64,000 bases of DNA from positions 1,116,001 through 1,180,000 of the forward strand of contig NZ_CP019630.1 in the NCBI RefSeq assembly GCF_001999245.1, in the 5' to 3' direction. Positions 26,228 through 36,370 of the stretch are shown one piece after another. The first letter of the stretch is position 1; every line of letters starts with the position of its first letter. A program made the position numbers and the translations under genes. The stretch is from Roseibium algicola. Its GTDB lineage: Bacteria; Pseudomonadota; Alphaproteobacteria; Rhizobiales; Stappiaceae. Below the pieces are notes generated by a model that searched no databases, had not been told where the DNA came from, and saw nothing but the letters and a program-made list of their open reading frames with translations.

Positions 26228-26923
26228 TCAGACCGCGCCTGTTTCGTCGACCTTTGCCCGGTCTTCCGGCAAACGCTCGCCAGTGACCATGTAGTAGACG
26301 TTCTCGGCGATGTTCGTGGCGTGATCGCCGATGCGCTCGATGTTCTTTGCGCAGAACAAGAGATGGACGCACTGGGTAATGACCCGCGGGTCTTCCATCA
26401 TGTAGGTCAGGAGTTCGCGAAAGATCGACGTGTAGATCGCGTCGACCTCGGCGTCGGCTTCCTGAACCCGGCGGGCGGCTTCCGCATCCTTGCGGGCGTA
26501 GGCATCCAGCACCTGCTTGAGCTGCGAAAGAGCAAGTTCCGTCATGTGCTCCACACCGATCGCGAGCTTCTTGGACTGCAAGTCGCTGTCGATGGCGATG
26601 ACGCGCTTGGCAACGTTCTTGGCAAGATCGCCAACACGCTCCAGGTCATTGGCAATGCGCGTTGCGGCGGTGATTTCACGCAGGTCCTGCCCCATCGGCT
26701 GGCGGCGGACGATCAGCTCGATCAGCTTCACTTCAAGTTCGTTGTAAAGGCTGTCCAGACGGACATCGCCCTTGATCGTCGCCTTGGCAAGCTCCAGATC
26801 CTGCGACACCAGCGCGGACACCGCATCGGCGAAAGCCTTTTCGGCAATACCACCCATTTCGGCAACCTTGCCGGCCATGGCCGTCAGTTCGTCATCGTAA
26901 GCCGAGACTGTATGTTCAGACAT
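26228..26923 (-). CDS. phoU: Phosphate transport accessory/signalling protein
   Basis: 231 residues made of two repeated three-helix PhoU bundles (about 15-105 and 120-215), each with an acidic metal-cluster motif (ERVGDLAKNVAKR and ERIGDHATNIAE). PhoU links the Pst transporter to PhoR and prevents signalling in high phosphate. It lies 31 bases after pstB and 80 bases before phoB. Confidence 0.97.
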   Translation of the reverse strand: MSEHTVSAYDDELTAMAGKVAEMGGIAEKAFADAVSALVSQDLELAKATIKGDVRLDSLYNELEVKLIELIVRRQPMGQDLREITAATRIANDLERVGDLAKNVAKRVIAIDSDLQSKKLAIGVEHMTELALSQLKQVLDAYARKDAEAARRVQEADAEVDAIYTSIFRELLTYMMEDPRVITQCVHLLFCAKNIERIGDHATNIAENVYYMVTGERLPEDRAKVDETGAV

Positions 26924-26954
26924 CCTGTGTCCCCTTCAGAAACCTAAAAAATGC

Positions 26955-27752
26955 TTAGCCGAAGCGGCCCGTAATATAGTCCTGCGTACGCTTGTCCTTC
27001 GGATTGGTAAAGATGTCCTCCGTCAGACCTTCCTCCACCAGAACACCCAGGTGGAAGAACGCGGTTCGCTGAGACACACGGGCAGCCTGCTGCATCGAGT
27101 GGGTCACGATCACGATGGTGAAGTTTTCCCGCAGTTCGTCGATCAGCTCTTCCACCTTCGCGGTCGCGATGGGGTCAAGCGCCGAGCACGGTTCGTCCAT
27201 CAGGATCACTTCCGGGCTGACGGCAATCGCACGGGCAATGCACAGACGCTGCTGCTGACCGCCCGACATGCCGGTGCCCGGCTCGTCCAGACGGTTCTTG
27301 ACTTCTTCCCAAAGCCCGGCCTTCTGCAGGCTGGAGGCTACGATTTCATCAAGCTCGGACTTGTTGCGGGCCAGACCATGGATCCGCGGACCATACGCAA
27401 TGTTGTCGTAGATCGACTTGGGAAACGGGTTCGGCTTCTGGAAAACCATGCCGACCTTGGCACGCAGCTGTACGGGATCGACCTTGGGATCGTAGATGTC
27501 CTCACCGTCGATCTTGATCGACCCTTCCACACGGCAGATGTCGATGGTGTCGTTCATGCGGTTGATCGTCCGCAGGAACGTCGACTTGCCACATCCGGAG
27601 GGACCGATGAAGGCAGTCACGGACCGCGGCTGGATCTCGATGTCCACGTCCTTGATGGCGTGGGTATCGCCATAATAGACCTGCACCTTGTTCGCGGAAA
27701 TTTTGCTGTCGGTCATGGTTTTCGCCTGTTCAAAATTCGGCATCTCGTTCAT
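26955..27752 (-). CDS. pstB: Phosphate ABC transporter ATPase
   Basis: 265 residues; the start at 27752 has AAGGA eight bases upstream, and ATG at 27716 is an alternative. Walker [10 protein letters not shown] is at 50-58, the ABC signature [14 protein letters not shown] follows, then Walker [14 protein letters not shown] and the switch histidine in VTHSMQQA. It energises phosphate import through PstCA. It follows pstA after 11 bases. Confidence 0.97.
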   Translation of the reverse strand: MNEMPNFEQAKTMTDSKISANKVQVYYGDTHAIKDVDIEIQPRSVTAFIGPSGCGKSTFLRTINRMNDTIDICRVEGSIKIDGEDIYDPKVDPVQLRAKVGMVFQKPNPFPKSIYDNIAYGPRIHGLARNKSELDEIVASSLQKAGLWEEVKNRLDEPGTGMSGGQQQRLCIARAIAVSPEVILMDEPCSALDPIATAKVEELIDELRENFTIVIVTHSMQQAARVSQRTAFFHLGVLVEEGLTEDIFTNPKDKRTQDYITGRFG

Positions 27753-27763
27753 CGGAGCAATCC

Positions 27764-29116
27764 TTACCAGCGGCGTTCAAACCTGCGGCGCAGGATGATA
27801 GCGATAATGTTCATGGTCATGAGGAAGACCAGCAGCACGATGATCCCGCCCCAAGCGCGTTCATAGAAAGCCGGGTCGGCGCGTTTCGCCCACTCGTAGA
27901 TCTGGGCCGGCATGGCCGAGTTCGGAGAGAAGAAACCGGCAGCCACACCGTCCGGGAAATTGGAGGCGATGAAACCGACCATCCCGATCAGCAGCAGCGG
28001 AGCGGTTTCCCCAAGCGCCTGTGCCAGACCGATGATCGTGCCGGTCAGAATGCCAGGCATTGCCAGCGGCAGGACATGGTGGAAGATCGACTGCATCTTG
28101 GAGGCGCCAATACCAAGGGCCGCATCGCGGATGCTCGGCGGAACGGCCTTCAAGGAGGCGCGGGTGGAGATGATGATCGTCGGAAGTGTCATCAGCGTCA
28201 GCACCAGGCCACCGACCAGCGGTGCGGATTGCGGCAGATGCATGAACTGGATGAAGACCGCCAGACCGAGAATACCGAACACGATGGAGGGAACGGCGGC
28301 CAGGTTGGAGATATTCACCTCGATCAGATCGGTGAACTTGTTCTGCGGAGCGAACTCTTCCAGGTAGATGGAAGCGGCCACGCCGATCGGCAGCGACAGG
28401 AACAGCACCACCAGCATCATGAACAGCGACCCGATCATGGACGCCCCGATGCCGGCCTGCTCCGGACGGCTGTCGGAAGCATCGGTTCCGGTGATGAAGG
28501 CCCAGTTGAAGCGCTTCTCCAGAATGCCGGCGGACTGCATCTGGTCAGCCAGATCCAGGTGTGCGGCGTCCAGGTTCTTGTCTTCGGCAAGATCCTCGCG
28601 CTTGACGCGGCCCTTCAGGTAGCCGTCGACACGGGATGAGGCGATCAGCTCGAAGGTTACCGTCGTGCCGATCTTGTCCGGGTTGGCAAGTGCATAGTCA
28701 CGAACCGTCGCGGCAGCCCCTGAGGAGAACAGCTTCTGCAGGTCCTTTGCCGACATGTCGGTGGTGATATTGAGGCCGGCAAGTTCCTTGGCAAAGGCGT
28801 CGTCGATAATGGCCCGGTACTTGGAGGTCTTGACCACCGACTTTTCCGCTTCGGCAATCTGCTCCTGATTGAGCGGGACATCCACCTTCAGGAAGGTCTG
28901 GCTGAAGGCGCCAAGGCCGTTGGAAAGGATTGCCCACAACAGCGCGACGAGGAAGAACAGGCCGATGCCGATGGCAATGATGCCGTAGAGCTTGAAGCGC
29001 GCTTCAGCGGCGTTGCGCTTTCTGGTCAGCGGATCGAGTTCGAGGATCGACGTGGTCTTGTGCGGGGTCGGAGCACTGGTCTTGCCCGACGGTGGCGTAA
29101 GGGTCGTGTCGGTCAT
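27764..29116 (-). CDS. pstA: Phosphate ABC transporter permease, DUF3333-extended
   Basis: 450 residues, longer than the roughly 300 of E. coli PstA. After an N-terminal membrane helix (about 48-70) comes an extended extracytoplasmic region (about 75-215), as in the DUF3333-containing PstA of proteobacteria, then five to six permease helices with the EAA-like loop [24 protein letters not shown]. Its ATG shares one base with the pstC stop (TAATG), so translation is coupled. Confidence 0.95.
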   Translation of the reverse strand: MTDTTLTPPSGKTSAPTPHKTTSILELDPLTRKRNAAEARFKLYGIIAIGIGLFFLVALLWAILSNGLGAFSQTFLKVDVPLNQEQIAEAEKSVVKTSKYRAIIDDAFAKELAGLNITTDMSAKDLQKLFSSGAAATVRDYALANPDKIGTTVTFELIASSRVDGYLKGRVKREDLAEDKNLDAAHLDLADQMQSAGILEKRFNWAFITGTDASDSRPEQAGIGASMIGSLFMMLVVLFLSLPIGVAASIYLEEFAPQNKFTDLIEVNISNLAAVPSIVFGILGLAVFIQFMHLPQSAPLVGGLVLTLMTLPTIIISTRASLKAVPPSIRDAALGIGASKMQSIFHHVLPLAMPGILTGTIIGLAQALGETAPLLLIGMVGFIASNFPDGVAAGFFSPNSAMPAQIYEWAKRADPAFYERAWGGIIVLLVFLMTMNIIAIILRRRFERRW

Positions 29117-30585
29117 TAGTCGTACTGCTCCCGATATTTGCGCACGATGTAGAGCGCGACGATGTTGAGCCCCAGGGTCACGACGAACAGGGTCATGCCG
29201 AGTGCGAAGGCGACAAGGGCTTCCGGGGAGGCAAAGTCGGCGTCACCAGTGAGCTGGCTGACGATCTTCGCGGTCACGGTGGTCATCGCTTCGAGCGGGT
29301 TCATGCTGAGCCGGGCAGCAGCGCCGGCCCCCAGCACAACGATCATGGTTTCACCGATGGCGCGAGAGGCCGCCAGCAGGATGGCCCCGACGATCCCCGG
29401 CAGGGCCGCCGGCAGAATGACCTGCTTCACGGTTTCCGAATGGGTGGCACCAAGTCCGAGCGAACCGTCACGCATGGCCTGCGGCACAGCGTTGATGATG
29501 TCGTCGGAAAGCGAGCTGACGAAAGGGATCAGCATGATGCCCATGACAGCGCCCGCGGTGAACACCGAGGAAGCACCGGACATCCAGCTTACGCCAAGCG
29601 CACCGCCGGAGCCGAAGACGTTCATCAGAAGCGGGCCGACTGTGAGCAGCGCGAAGAGACCGTAAACGATGGTTGGAATACCGGCCAGGATCTCGAGCAG
29701 CGGCTTGGCGACGGCGCGTACGTGCGGCGTTGCATACTCAGACAGGTAGATGGCAGCGAACAGACCGATCGGTACGGCAACGGCAAGTGCGATCAGGGAG
29801 ATATACATGGTCGCCCAGATCAGCGGCACGATCCCCAGCTCCGATCCACCGCCGAAGCTCGGCGCCCAGGTCAGGCCGAAGAAGAAATCAGCAGCCGGAT
29901 AGAGCCGGAAGAACTCGACCGTGTTGAAGATCAGCGACAGCACGATGCCGACAGTCGTCAGGATGGCGATCGAGGCTGCTGCAATCAGGATATAGCGGAC
30001 GACCGTTTCCACGACGTTGCGGGCACGGAAATCCTTGTTGGTGCGCAGAACACCGACAGCGAAACCGATCAGGCCGACCGCCAGAACGCCGATTGTCCGC
30101 AACAGCAGGCCTGTACCCGAGATGCTGCGGTATGTCTGCGCGGCCCGCAACGTTTCGGCGGTCACTTCGGAACCGAGCGCGACACCTATCTCGCCGAGAC
30201 GGCTGCGCACGTCGGTCAGATCGGTGCGGATGGAAGACGCCATGTCGGCCGACATGGCGCCTTGGGAAACGGCAAGGTCGAGACCCTCGGCAACACGTAC
30301 GACGTCGCTCATGACGAGGTCGAGCGAACTTGCGGCAATGGTCTCTTCGGAAATCTTGGAGGAAACCTGACTGTCAAGAATGATGGGCTGGAAGATCAGC
30401 CACGCAATGAGCAGCAGGAGGGCAGGAACCAATATCGAAACAACGACGTTCCAGCCGTAATAACCAGGCAGGGAATGGAGCTCACGCACATCCCCTCCGG
30501 CAGAACTTAAGGCTTTTCCGCGGCCGACTATGTATCCGGCGACAGCCAGAACCAGCAGCGCAATAAGAATATATGGAAGTGACAT
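29116..30585 (-). CDS. pstC: Phosphate ABC transporter permease
   Basis: 489 residues from ATG (MSLPYILIA); a TTG four codons upstream is less likely. It carries two early helices and a coiled extracytoplasmic insertion (about 75-150), then the permease core with the EAA loop LGLGATHSETVKQVILPAALPGI. It pairs with PstA to form the phosphate channel. A stable UUCG hairpin separates it from pstS. Confidence 0.95.
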   Translation of the reverse strand: MSLPYILIALLVLAVAGYIVGRGKALSSAGGDVRELHSLPGYYGWNVVVSILVPALLLLIAWLIFQPIILDSQVSSKISEETIAASSLDLVMSDVVRVAEGLDLAVSQGAMSADMASSIRTDLTDVRSRLGEIGVALGSEVTAETLRAAQTYRSISGTGLLLRTIGVLAVGLIGFAVGVLRTNKDFRARNVVETVVRYILIAAASIAILTTVGIVLSLIFNTVEFFRLYPAADFFFGLTWAPSFGGGSELGIVPLIWATMYISLIALAVAVPIGLFAAIYLSEYATPHVRAVAKPLLEILAGIPTIVYGLFALLTVGPLLMNVFGSGGALGVSWMSGASSVFTAGAVMGIMLIPFVSSLSDDIINAVPQAMRDGSLGLGATHSETVKQVILPAALPGIVGAILLAASRAIGETMIVVLGAGAAARLSMNPLEAMTTVTAKIVSQLTGDADFASPEALVAFALGMTLFVVTLGLNIVALYIVRKYREQYD

Positions 30586-30614
30586 AGGGCGACCCAACCG
30601 GCAAAGAAGAAAGA

Positions 30615-30636
30615 AAGGGCGGCCGAAGCCGCCCTT
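30615..30636 (-). promoter_or_regulatory. UUCG-capped hairpin between pstS and pstC
   Basis: Reverse strand AAGGGCGGC, tetraloop TTCG, GCCGCCCTT, followed by TCTTTCTTC. It is a very stable stem 15 bases after the pstS stop. Such hairpins act as partial terminators or 3' protectors that raise the level of binding-protein mRNA over permease mRNA. Confidence 0.8.
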
Positions 30637-30650
30637 CCGGAAAGATGTGC

Positions 30651-31691
30651 TTAGTTGCCCATCGTTTCTTCGGCTTCGATGGAAGCCTGCGTAGCTGCAA
30701 GCTCCGGATCGGAAACCAGGCCATACTGGGCCAGCGGGCCGTCCGGGCCAGCGATTTCGTCAGAAACGAAGAACTGAGCGTATTCTTTCAGGCCCGGGAT
30801 AACGCCGATGTGTGCCTTCTTGATGTAGAAGAACAGCGGACGGGAAACCGGATACTCACCCTTGGCGATGGTTTCGGTGGACGGAGCGATACCGGCCATC
30901 GTTGCCACTTTGAGTTTGTCGGTGTTGTTCTCGTAGAACGCCAGGCCGAAAACGCCAACGCCGTTCGGGTTGGAATCGATGCGAGCCAGGGTCTCGGTGT
31001 AGTCGCCGTCGATGTCGACCGACTTGCCGTCCGTGCGAACTGCGATGCAGGCGTCTTCAGCGTCGTCTTCGGACATGCCGCCGTCGATCATGGCTTTCAG
31101 AGCGCCGGATTCTTCACAGCCAACAGCCAGAACTTTTTCTTCAAACACTTCACGGGTGCCGTGCTTGGTGCCCGGGATGAAAGCAGCGATTTCCGCGTCC
31201 GGCAGGGAAGCGTCAACTTCGGACCACTTGGTGTACGGGTTGTCGACGATCTGACCGTCCTTCAGGACTTTCGGGGACAGAGCGTTGAACCACTGAACCT
31301 GGGTGAATTCGTTGAAAGCCGGGCCGTCTTTCTGGGAAGCGAAGACGATGCCATCGTAGCCGATGCGGACTTCGATGATGTCTTTCACGCCAGCTTCGGC
31401 ACAAGCCTTGATTTCCTTCTCGCGGATAGCGCGGGAAGCGTTTGCGATGTCGATGGTGTTTTCGCCAACGCCGGTGCAGAACTTCTTCAGACCAGCAGAG
31501 GAGCCACCGGATTCAACGACCGGTGTCGGGAAATCGGTGTTTTCGCCGAATGCTTCAGCAACGATGGAAGCATAAGGAAGAACCGTGGAGGAACCAGCAA
31601 TCTGCACCTGGTCGCGAGCCTGAGCCGAACCAACGAATGCAGTGGAAGCAACGGCAAGAGCAGTTGCGCTAACGAGGGTCGTAAATTTCAC
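30651..31691 (-). CDS. pstS: Phosphate-binding periplasmic protein
   Basis: 346 residues from a GTG with GGGAG seven bases upstream; an eight-residue longer form is possible. Signal peptide 1-25 ends SAQA. Phosphate-binding loops are present: AGSSTVLPYA, SGGSSAGLKKFC, RIGYDGIVFA and GTKHGTREVFEE. It captures phosphate for PstCAB. The Pho box lies about 85 bases upstream, so this is probably the main phosphate-controlled start of the operon. Confidence 0.96.
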   Translation of the reverse strand: MKFTTLVSATALAVASTAFVGSAQARDQVQIAGSSTVLPYASIVAEAFGENTDFPTPVVESGGSSAGLKKFCTGVGENTIDIANASRAIREKEIKACAEAGVKDIIEVRIGYDGIVFASQKDGPAFNEFTQVQWFNALSPKVLKDGQIVDNPYTKWSEVDASLPDAEIAAFIPGTKHGTREVFEEKVLAVGCEESGALKAMIDGGMSEDDAEDACIAVRTDGKSVDIDGDYTETLARIDSNPNGVGVFGLAFYENNTDKLKVATMAGIAPSTETIAKGEYPVSRPLFFYIKKAHIGVIPGLKEYAQFFVSDEIAGPDGPLAQYGLVSDPELAATQASIEAEETMGN

Positions 31692-32045
31692 TTGACCACT
31701 CCCTTTGAATGTCAAGGTTTCTAGATGATCACCGCGCTTGGATGTGCACGAGCGATGCGGGGAACCTAGGCTCCACGGATGAGAGTTCTATGACAGTTCC
31801 TTTTCAGTTTTGTGACAATTTAAGATGCTGAAATTACTCAAGAAAACCTGTTCCTTGACGGTTTTATGTCGCAAAGGGTCACAAAAACCCGTCTCGAGGT
31901 GCACATGGTGCAGCTCTCACTTGCCTCGGCAAAGCTGACAGGCATCCCTTTTATCCATCTGGCGAGCGTTATGCCTGATCAGGGAGGTTTTCAGGCACCT
32001 GCCGCAGCGGCCGAACGGGGTTTTGCATTGCCCGGTTCGGCTCGA
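31692..32045. other. Noncoding pstS promoter region
   Basis: This 354-base gap contains the four-unit Pho box at 31775-31818. The rest (31820-32045) shows no supported gene or structure; it separates the 3' end of the pstS paralogue from pstS. Confidence 0.7.
31775..31818 (-). promoter_or_regulatory. Extended Pho box (four 11-base units)
   Basis: Reading the reverse strand: TTGTCACAAAA, CTGAAAAGGAA, CTGTCATAGAA, CTCTCATCCGT in direct succession. The two last units give CTGTCATAGAACTCTCAT, a near-perfect PhoB site (CTGTCAT-N4-CTGTCAT). Two PhoB dimers could bind side by side upstream of pstS. Confidence 0.88.
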
Positions 32046-33044
32046 TCAGAGTTGCAAGGCCGGCAACGCCATTGCGTCGGCCGCCACTTGCCTGCGTTTT
32101 TCGGCAGACAGGGGAATCAGTCCCTTGCTCGTCAGATACCCATCGTCGCCCCAGGCCTCTTCGCTGGTGAAGGCAGCCACATACTCCTCCATGCCAGGAA
32201 TAAGGCCGACGTGTTCCTTCTTGATGTAGAAAAACAGCGGGCGGGACACCGGGTATTCCCCGGAGGCAATCTTTTCGAACGTCGGCTCGACTCCGTTGAC
32301 GCCAACGCTCTGGATCTTGTCCCGGTTCTGCATCAGGAAGGAATAGCCGAAGATGCCGACCGTCACGGGATTGGCCTCCAGAGCACCGACGATCAGGTCA
32401 TCGTTCTCGCCCGCTTCGACAAAGCTGCCGTCCCGACGAATGCGGGTGCAACCGTCCTTTTCCAGATCCTTGACCGACTTGCAGCCTTCTTCCATGACAA
32501 GTTCCTCGAACGCATCACGGGTGCCGGAGGTCGGAGGCGGTCCAAGCACCTCGATTTCCTCATTCGGCAAGTCCGCATCAATGTCAGACCAGGCGAGGTT
32601 GCCGTTGTCGACAAGCTGTCCGTCCTTCGGAAGTTTCTCGGCCAGCGCCTCGAAAATCTGCTCCACGGTCAGGGTGAATTTCGGGCCATTGCGCGAATTG
32701 GCCAGCACGATGCCGTCATAACCGATTTCCACTTCGACCGGCGTGACGCCGTTTGCGAGACAGGTGTCCAGTTCCGAAGGCTTCATGCGCCTGGATGCAT
32801 TGGTGATGTCCGGCGTGTGTTCACCAACGCCCTTGCAGAACAGGTTGAAACCGGCGCCTGAGCCCGTGGATTCGACAATCGGGAACTTTACGCCGTTGCT
32901 GCCGACTGCTTCTGCGACCGCGGTCGCAAACGGAAATACCGTTGACGAGCCGACGATAAGCAACCGGTCACGGGCTTCGGCGGTCAGGGATGCCAAACAA
33001 AAAACGCCACACAACACAGCGCGGGCTGAAAAATACATCGGCAC
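32046..33044 (-). CDS. Second PstS-type phosphate-binding protein
   Basis: 332 residues from a GTG with AGGAG seven bases upstream; an ATG two codons later is possible. A signal peptide covers about 1-25. The loops match PstS: VGSSTVFPFA, STGSGAGFNLFCKG, EIGYDGIVLA, PPPTSGTRDAFEELV, and the stretch GEYPVSRPLFFYIKK is shared exactly with the main pstS product. It lies between phoR and pstS and probably binds phosphate with different affinity or acts as a sensor partner; that is inference. The relationship looks like an old tandem duplication because the proteins differ throughout. Confidence 0.9.
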   Translation of the reverse strand: MPMYFSARAVLCGVFCLASLTAEARDRLLIVGSSTVFPFATAVAEAVGSNGVKFPIVESTGSGAGFNLFCKGVGEHTPDITNASRRMKPSELDTCLANGVTPVEVEIGYDGIVLANSRNGPKFTLTVEQIFEALAEKLPKDGQLVDNGNLAWSDIDADLPNEEIEVLGPPPTSGTRDAFEELVMEEGCKSVKDLEKDGCTRIRRDGSFVEAGENDDLIVGALEANPVTVGIFGYSFLMQNRDKIQSVGVNGVEPTFEKIASGEYPVSRPLFFYIKKEHVGLIPGMEEYVAAFTSEEAWGDDGYLTSKGLIPLSAEKRRQVAADAMALPALQL

Positions 33045-33199
33045 GTTAAAACTCCTGGACAAAATGCTGGCGCGATCCGGCAAGACAGGCCTTCCTTCCG
33101 GCGGATCGCCTGACCGGTCACAAAAGACTTTTCCGATCTTGCAGTGGCAAGTCTCTAGCAGTCTCGCGTCTCAGGAATACGACAGTCGCCAATCCGGCA

Positions 33200-34555
33200 T
33201 CAGGCGGAGATCTTCTCGGGCAGACCTTCAACGTTCTCCATGGCAGGCAAACTGACCTTGAACGTCGCCCCCTGCCCCGGCTCGCTTTCCACCTCCAGCC
33301 GGCCCCTGTGGCGTGTCAGGATGTGCTTCACGATGGCAAGCCCGAGGCCCGTCCCCTTCATCGCCCGGCTCGATTCGACATCGACCCGGTAGAACCTCTC
33401 CGTCAGGCGCGGCAGATGCTCACGCGGGATGCCCTCGCCGTAGTCGCGTACCGAAAGTTGCCAGGTCAGTGCATCCTGCGGCGCCTGCGGTCTTTCAAGA
33501 CCGACGTCGACGAACTTGCCGTCATGGCCGTATTTCAGCGCGTTCTCGATCAGGTTTTCCGTCACCTGGATGAGCTCGTCCCTGTCGCCCCTGATCCGCA
33601 CGGGAGTGTCCGGGAGCTGAAGCCGGATCTCGACGCCCATGTCGGAGGCCAGTGGAGACAGCGCATCGGTCGTATGCCGGACGATTTCTGACAGATCGAC
33701 AGCATTTGCGGGCCGGACGTGCGCCTTCAGCTCGATCCGCGACAGCGACAGGATATCGTCGATCAACCGGCGCATACGCCCCGCCTGGTCCAGCATGATC
33801 GACAGAAACCTGTCTCTCGCCTCCGGATCGTTGCGCGCAGGACCTTGCAAGGTCTCGATAAATCCGGTGAGCGAGGCCAGAGGCGTGCGCAGTTCATGGC
33901 TGGCATTGGCGACGAAATCCGTGCGCATGCGTTCAAGCCGGCGATTTTCTGTCAGGTCCTGAATGACCACCAGAATGAAGTCCGGCAAGCTCGGCATCTT
34001 TTCCAGGCCTGCGCTTCCGGGCATGTAGATCGGCGAGATATGAGCCTCGTACCAGGTTTCGGTCGGCACCTTCTCGATCCAGCTGATCTTCTCGGCCTCA
34101 CCCGTTGTGCAGACACGGTCGAACGCTTCCAGCAGCGAAGGAGCCCGGAGCGAGAAGGACAGAGGATCCCCCGGTTTCACGCCTTCGTAAATCGACAGCG
34201 CCTGCTTGTTGACATAGCGGGTGATGCCCCGCCCGTCGGCAACGAAGCAGGGTGTCGGCAACGCATCAACAGTGACCTTCATGCCCGTACCCGGCCACAT
34301 CCTGCGGATTTCCCGCTGGGCATTCAGCTTGACCCTGCGGCTCGAAGACTTGCGCGGCACGAAACAGGCCACAACAACAATTGCCGCCATGGCGAGCAGC
34401 GCCGTCGTCAACGGCACTTCATGGACGATGACCGCGCCTGCGGCTGCAGCAAACGCGAACAGCAGAATCCAGCGGGCTTCGCCAAGTCGGGTCAGCGGCG
34501 ATGCGGCCTGCCGGTCTTCAGCAGGTTCTTCGATTGGCGAAGGCGGTTGGGTCAT
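33200..34555 (-). CDS. phoR: Phosphate regulon sensor histidine kinase
   Basis: 451 residues: two membrane helices (about 28-45 and 48-67), a short basic linker, a PAS domain (about 95-200), then the kinase core with phosphoacceptor H220 in ANASHELRTPL and the ATP-binding N box (ENLIENALKYG), G1 (DYGEGIP) and G2 (GTGLGLAIVKH). It phosphorylates PhoB when phosphate is low. It is the first gene of the leftward cluster; 155 bases separate it from the pstS paralogue. Confidence 0.96.
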   Translation of the reverse strand: MTQPPSPIEEPAEDRQAASPLTRLGEARWILLFAFAAAAGAVIVHEVPLTTALLAMAAIVVVACFVPRKSSSRRVKLNAQREIRRMWPGTGMKVTVDALPTPCFVADGRGITRYVNKQALSIYEGVKPGDPLSFSLRAPSLLEAFDRVCTTGEAEKISWIEKVPTETWYEAHISPIYMPGSAGLEKMPSLPDFILVVIQDLTENRRLERMRTDFVANASHELRTPLASLTGFIETLQGPARNDPEARDRFLSIMLDQAGRMRRLIDDILSLSRIELKAHVRPANAVDLSEIVRHTTDALSPLASDMGVEIRLQLPDTPVRIRGDRDELIQVTENLIENALKYGHDGKFVDVGLERPQAPQDALTWQLSVRDYGEGIPREHLPRLTERFYRVDVESSRAMKGTGLGLAIVKHILTRHRGRLEVESEPGQGATFKVSLPAMENVEGLPEKISA

Positions 34556-34799
34556 GGACGGTCGAGCGAATTCGTTTCAGCGGTTAGGTGTCCCGAGTGC
34601 AGACACTATTTCGACGTCTCAGTAAATGTGCAAGGCCGGAATAGGGAGATCGGGGCAGCATCGGACCACTCCCCTAACACGGAAAGCATGTCAGCCAAGC
34701 GACAATCAAATACACCCCTGAAAATGGGCTCCGACCCACCAACGCTGTTCGCGTCAGGTGAACCGAAACTTCCGAACCGGCGCTAAATACCCGCACCAA

Positions 34800-35285
34800 T
34801 CACCGATTTTGAGGCAAGGGATGTCTGGCGGCGGATTTCAGGTTGTCCAGAATACGCGGCCAGCCATCAGGCTGGCGCATGCGTTCCAGATATTCCGCTC
34901 CCGCTTCGCCATGTCTCAGAAACTCACTGTGAACGATTTCAAGGCGCGTGCTGTCCCCGGCCTCGCGGAAGTTCACCATGACACGGCTTGCCGTCGCAGG
35001 ATCCGCAACTTCCTCGCCATCCCGGCTGACCTGCCAGGCCAGACGAATGTAAAGCGGCGGTTCCAGCGAGAGGACGGTTCCCCAGACCCTGTGCTGGCCT
35101 TCACTGTCGATCTCATAACAGCTACCACCCGCGTAGGGATCGATACCCGCCTGAACCTTGCCGTCGCCCGCATCCTTGAAAGGCGATGTCCACCACAGAT
35201 CAAGCCGGTCGACAAACAGTGAAAACGCCTGGCTCCGCGGCAGATTCAACATGCCTTCAACCCGGCACTCGGTGTCATGTGTCAT
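34800..35285 (-). CDS. SRPBCC (AHSA1-like) protein
   Basis: 161 residues with the helix-grip START/Bet v1 pattern of the AHSA1 branch: the N-terminal LPRSQAFSLFVDRLDLWW, the central strand GGSCYEIDSEGQHRVWGTVLSLEPP and the C-terminal helix AEYLERMRQPDGWPRILDNL. These proteins bind hydrophobic ligands or assist Hsp90-like chaperones; no ligand can be named. It is monocistronic and divergent from the metallo-hydrolase gene. Confidence 0.85.
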   Translation of the reverse strand: MTHDTECRVEGMLNLPRSQAFSLFVDRLDLWWTSPFKDAGDGKVQAGIDPYAGGSCYEIDSEGQHRVWGTVLSLEPPLYIRLAWQVSRDGEEVADPATASRVMVNFREAGDSTRLEIVHSEFLRHGEAGAEYLERMRQPDGWPRILDNLKSAARHPLPQNR

Positions 35286-35455
35286 GATTTTCCGTCAAAT
35301 TCGTTCTTTCCAACCCAAAACGCACTGTTTCACATTTGGACCCGGCTTGGCAAAGTACCGCTTCCCTAGCCGATTCAAACGTCAGATACATGACGTAAAG
35401 ACCGAGGCAGAACCTGCCGAAACTGTCGCCCCTGGCGGAACCAACTGGAGACATC

Positions 35456-36358
35456 ATGAAGCACGATCGCACGTTCGATCCGCAATATGGAACTGCCGTC
35501 GAGCTGATGCCGGGCGTGCGCCGGCTAACGGTAAACAACCCGGGGCCTTTCACCTTTCATGGCACCAACAGCTATCTGCTGGGGACCAGTCGGCTGATCT
35601 GCGTTGACCCCGGGCCTGCCCTGGAAGGCCAGGTCGACACCATCTTGAAGGCTGCACAAGGCGCAGTCATCGAGGCGATCCTGATCACCCACACGCATGT
35701 GGATCATTCGCCGGGCGCACGGCTGTTGAAAGAAAGAACCGGTGCCGAGATCATCGGGTGCGGGCCGCACCGGCCGGCACGAGCGCTTCTTGAAAACGAG
35801 GTCAATCCACTCGACGCCAGCGGCGACAAGGACTACGCGCCCGACAGGTTGCTGGAAGACGGCGAGATGTTCGAGGCCGCAGGCATTTCGCTTGAAGCCG
35901 TCGCCACGCCCGGCCACACGTCCAACCATCTGTGTTTTGCTCTTGCCGGGGAACCGGTTCTGCTGTCCGCCGATCACGTCATGGGCTGGTCAACATCGGT
36001 CGTCGCCCCACCCGACGGCAGCATGCGGGACTACATGGCCTCGATCGACAAACTGCTGGCCCGTTCCGAAACCGTCTATCTACCCGGACACGGCGGTATT
36101 GTTCGCAATGCCATCGACTACGTCCGCGACCTGAAGCGGCACAGGCACGACCGGGAAGCCTCTATCCTTCATGAACTGGCAAAAGGCGAAAGATCGATTC
36201 CGGAAATCGTATCGGTGCTCTATGCAGCGGTTGATCCGGCGTTGCACCCGGCAGCAGGTCTGTCCGTATTCGCGCACCTGGAGGACCTTGCGGACAGAGG
36301 CCGCGTCGAGGCCAGTCCGGAGCTGTCTCTTGCCGCCCGCTATCGCCTCACCGGCTGA
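35456..36358 (+). CDS. Metallo-beta-lactamase fold hydrolase (LACTB2-like)
   Basis: 300 residues. The metal motif HTHVDH (H79-x-H81-x-D83-H84) is intact, followed by GHTSNHLCF and LSADHVMGW metal ligands, and a C-terminal winged-helix-like domain (about 225-300) typical of the LACTB2 group. The animal member is an endoribonuclease; bacterial members are often annotated as glyoxalase II-like hydrolases, so activity is uncertain. It converges with the DUF1499 gene 12 bases downstream. Confidence 0.88.
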   Translation: MKHDRTFDPQYGTAVELMPGVRRLTVNNPGPFTFHGTNSYLLGTSRLICVDPGPALEGQVDTILKAAQGAVIEAILITHTHVDHSPGARLLKERTGAEIIGCGPHRPARALLENEVNPLDASGDKDYAPDRLLEDGEMFEAAGISLEAVATPGHTSNHLCFALAGEPVLLSADHVMGWSTSVVAPPDGSMRDYMASIDKLLARSETVYLPGHGGIVRNAIDYVRDLKRHRHDREASILHELAKGERSIPEIVSVLYAAVDPALHPAAGLSVFAHLEDLADRGRVEASPELSLAARYRLTG

Positions 36359-36370
36359 GCCTGCAAGCGA

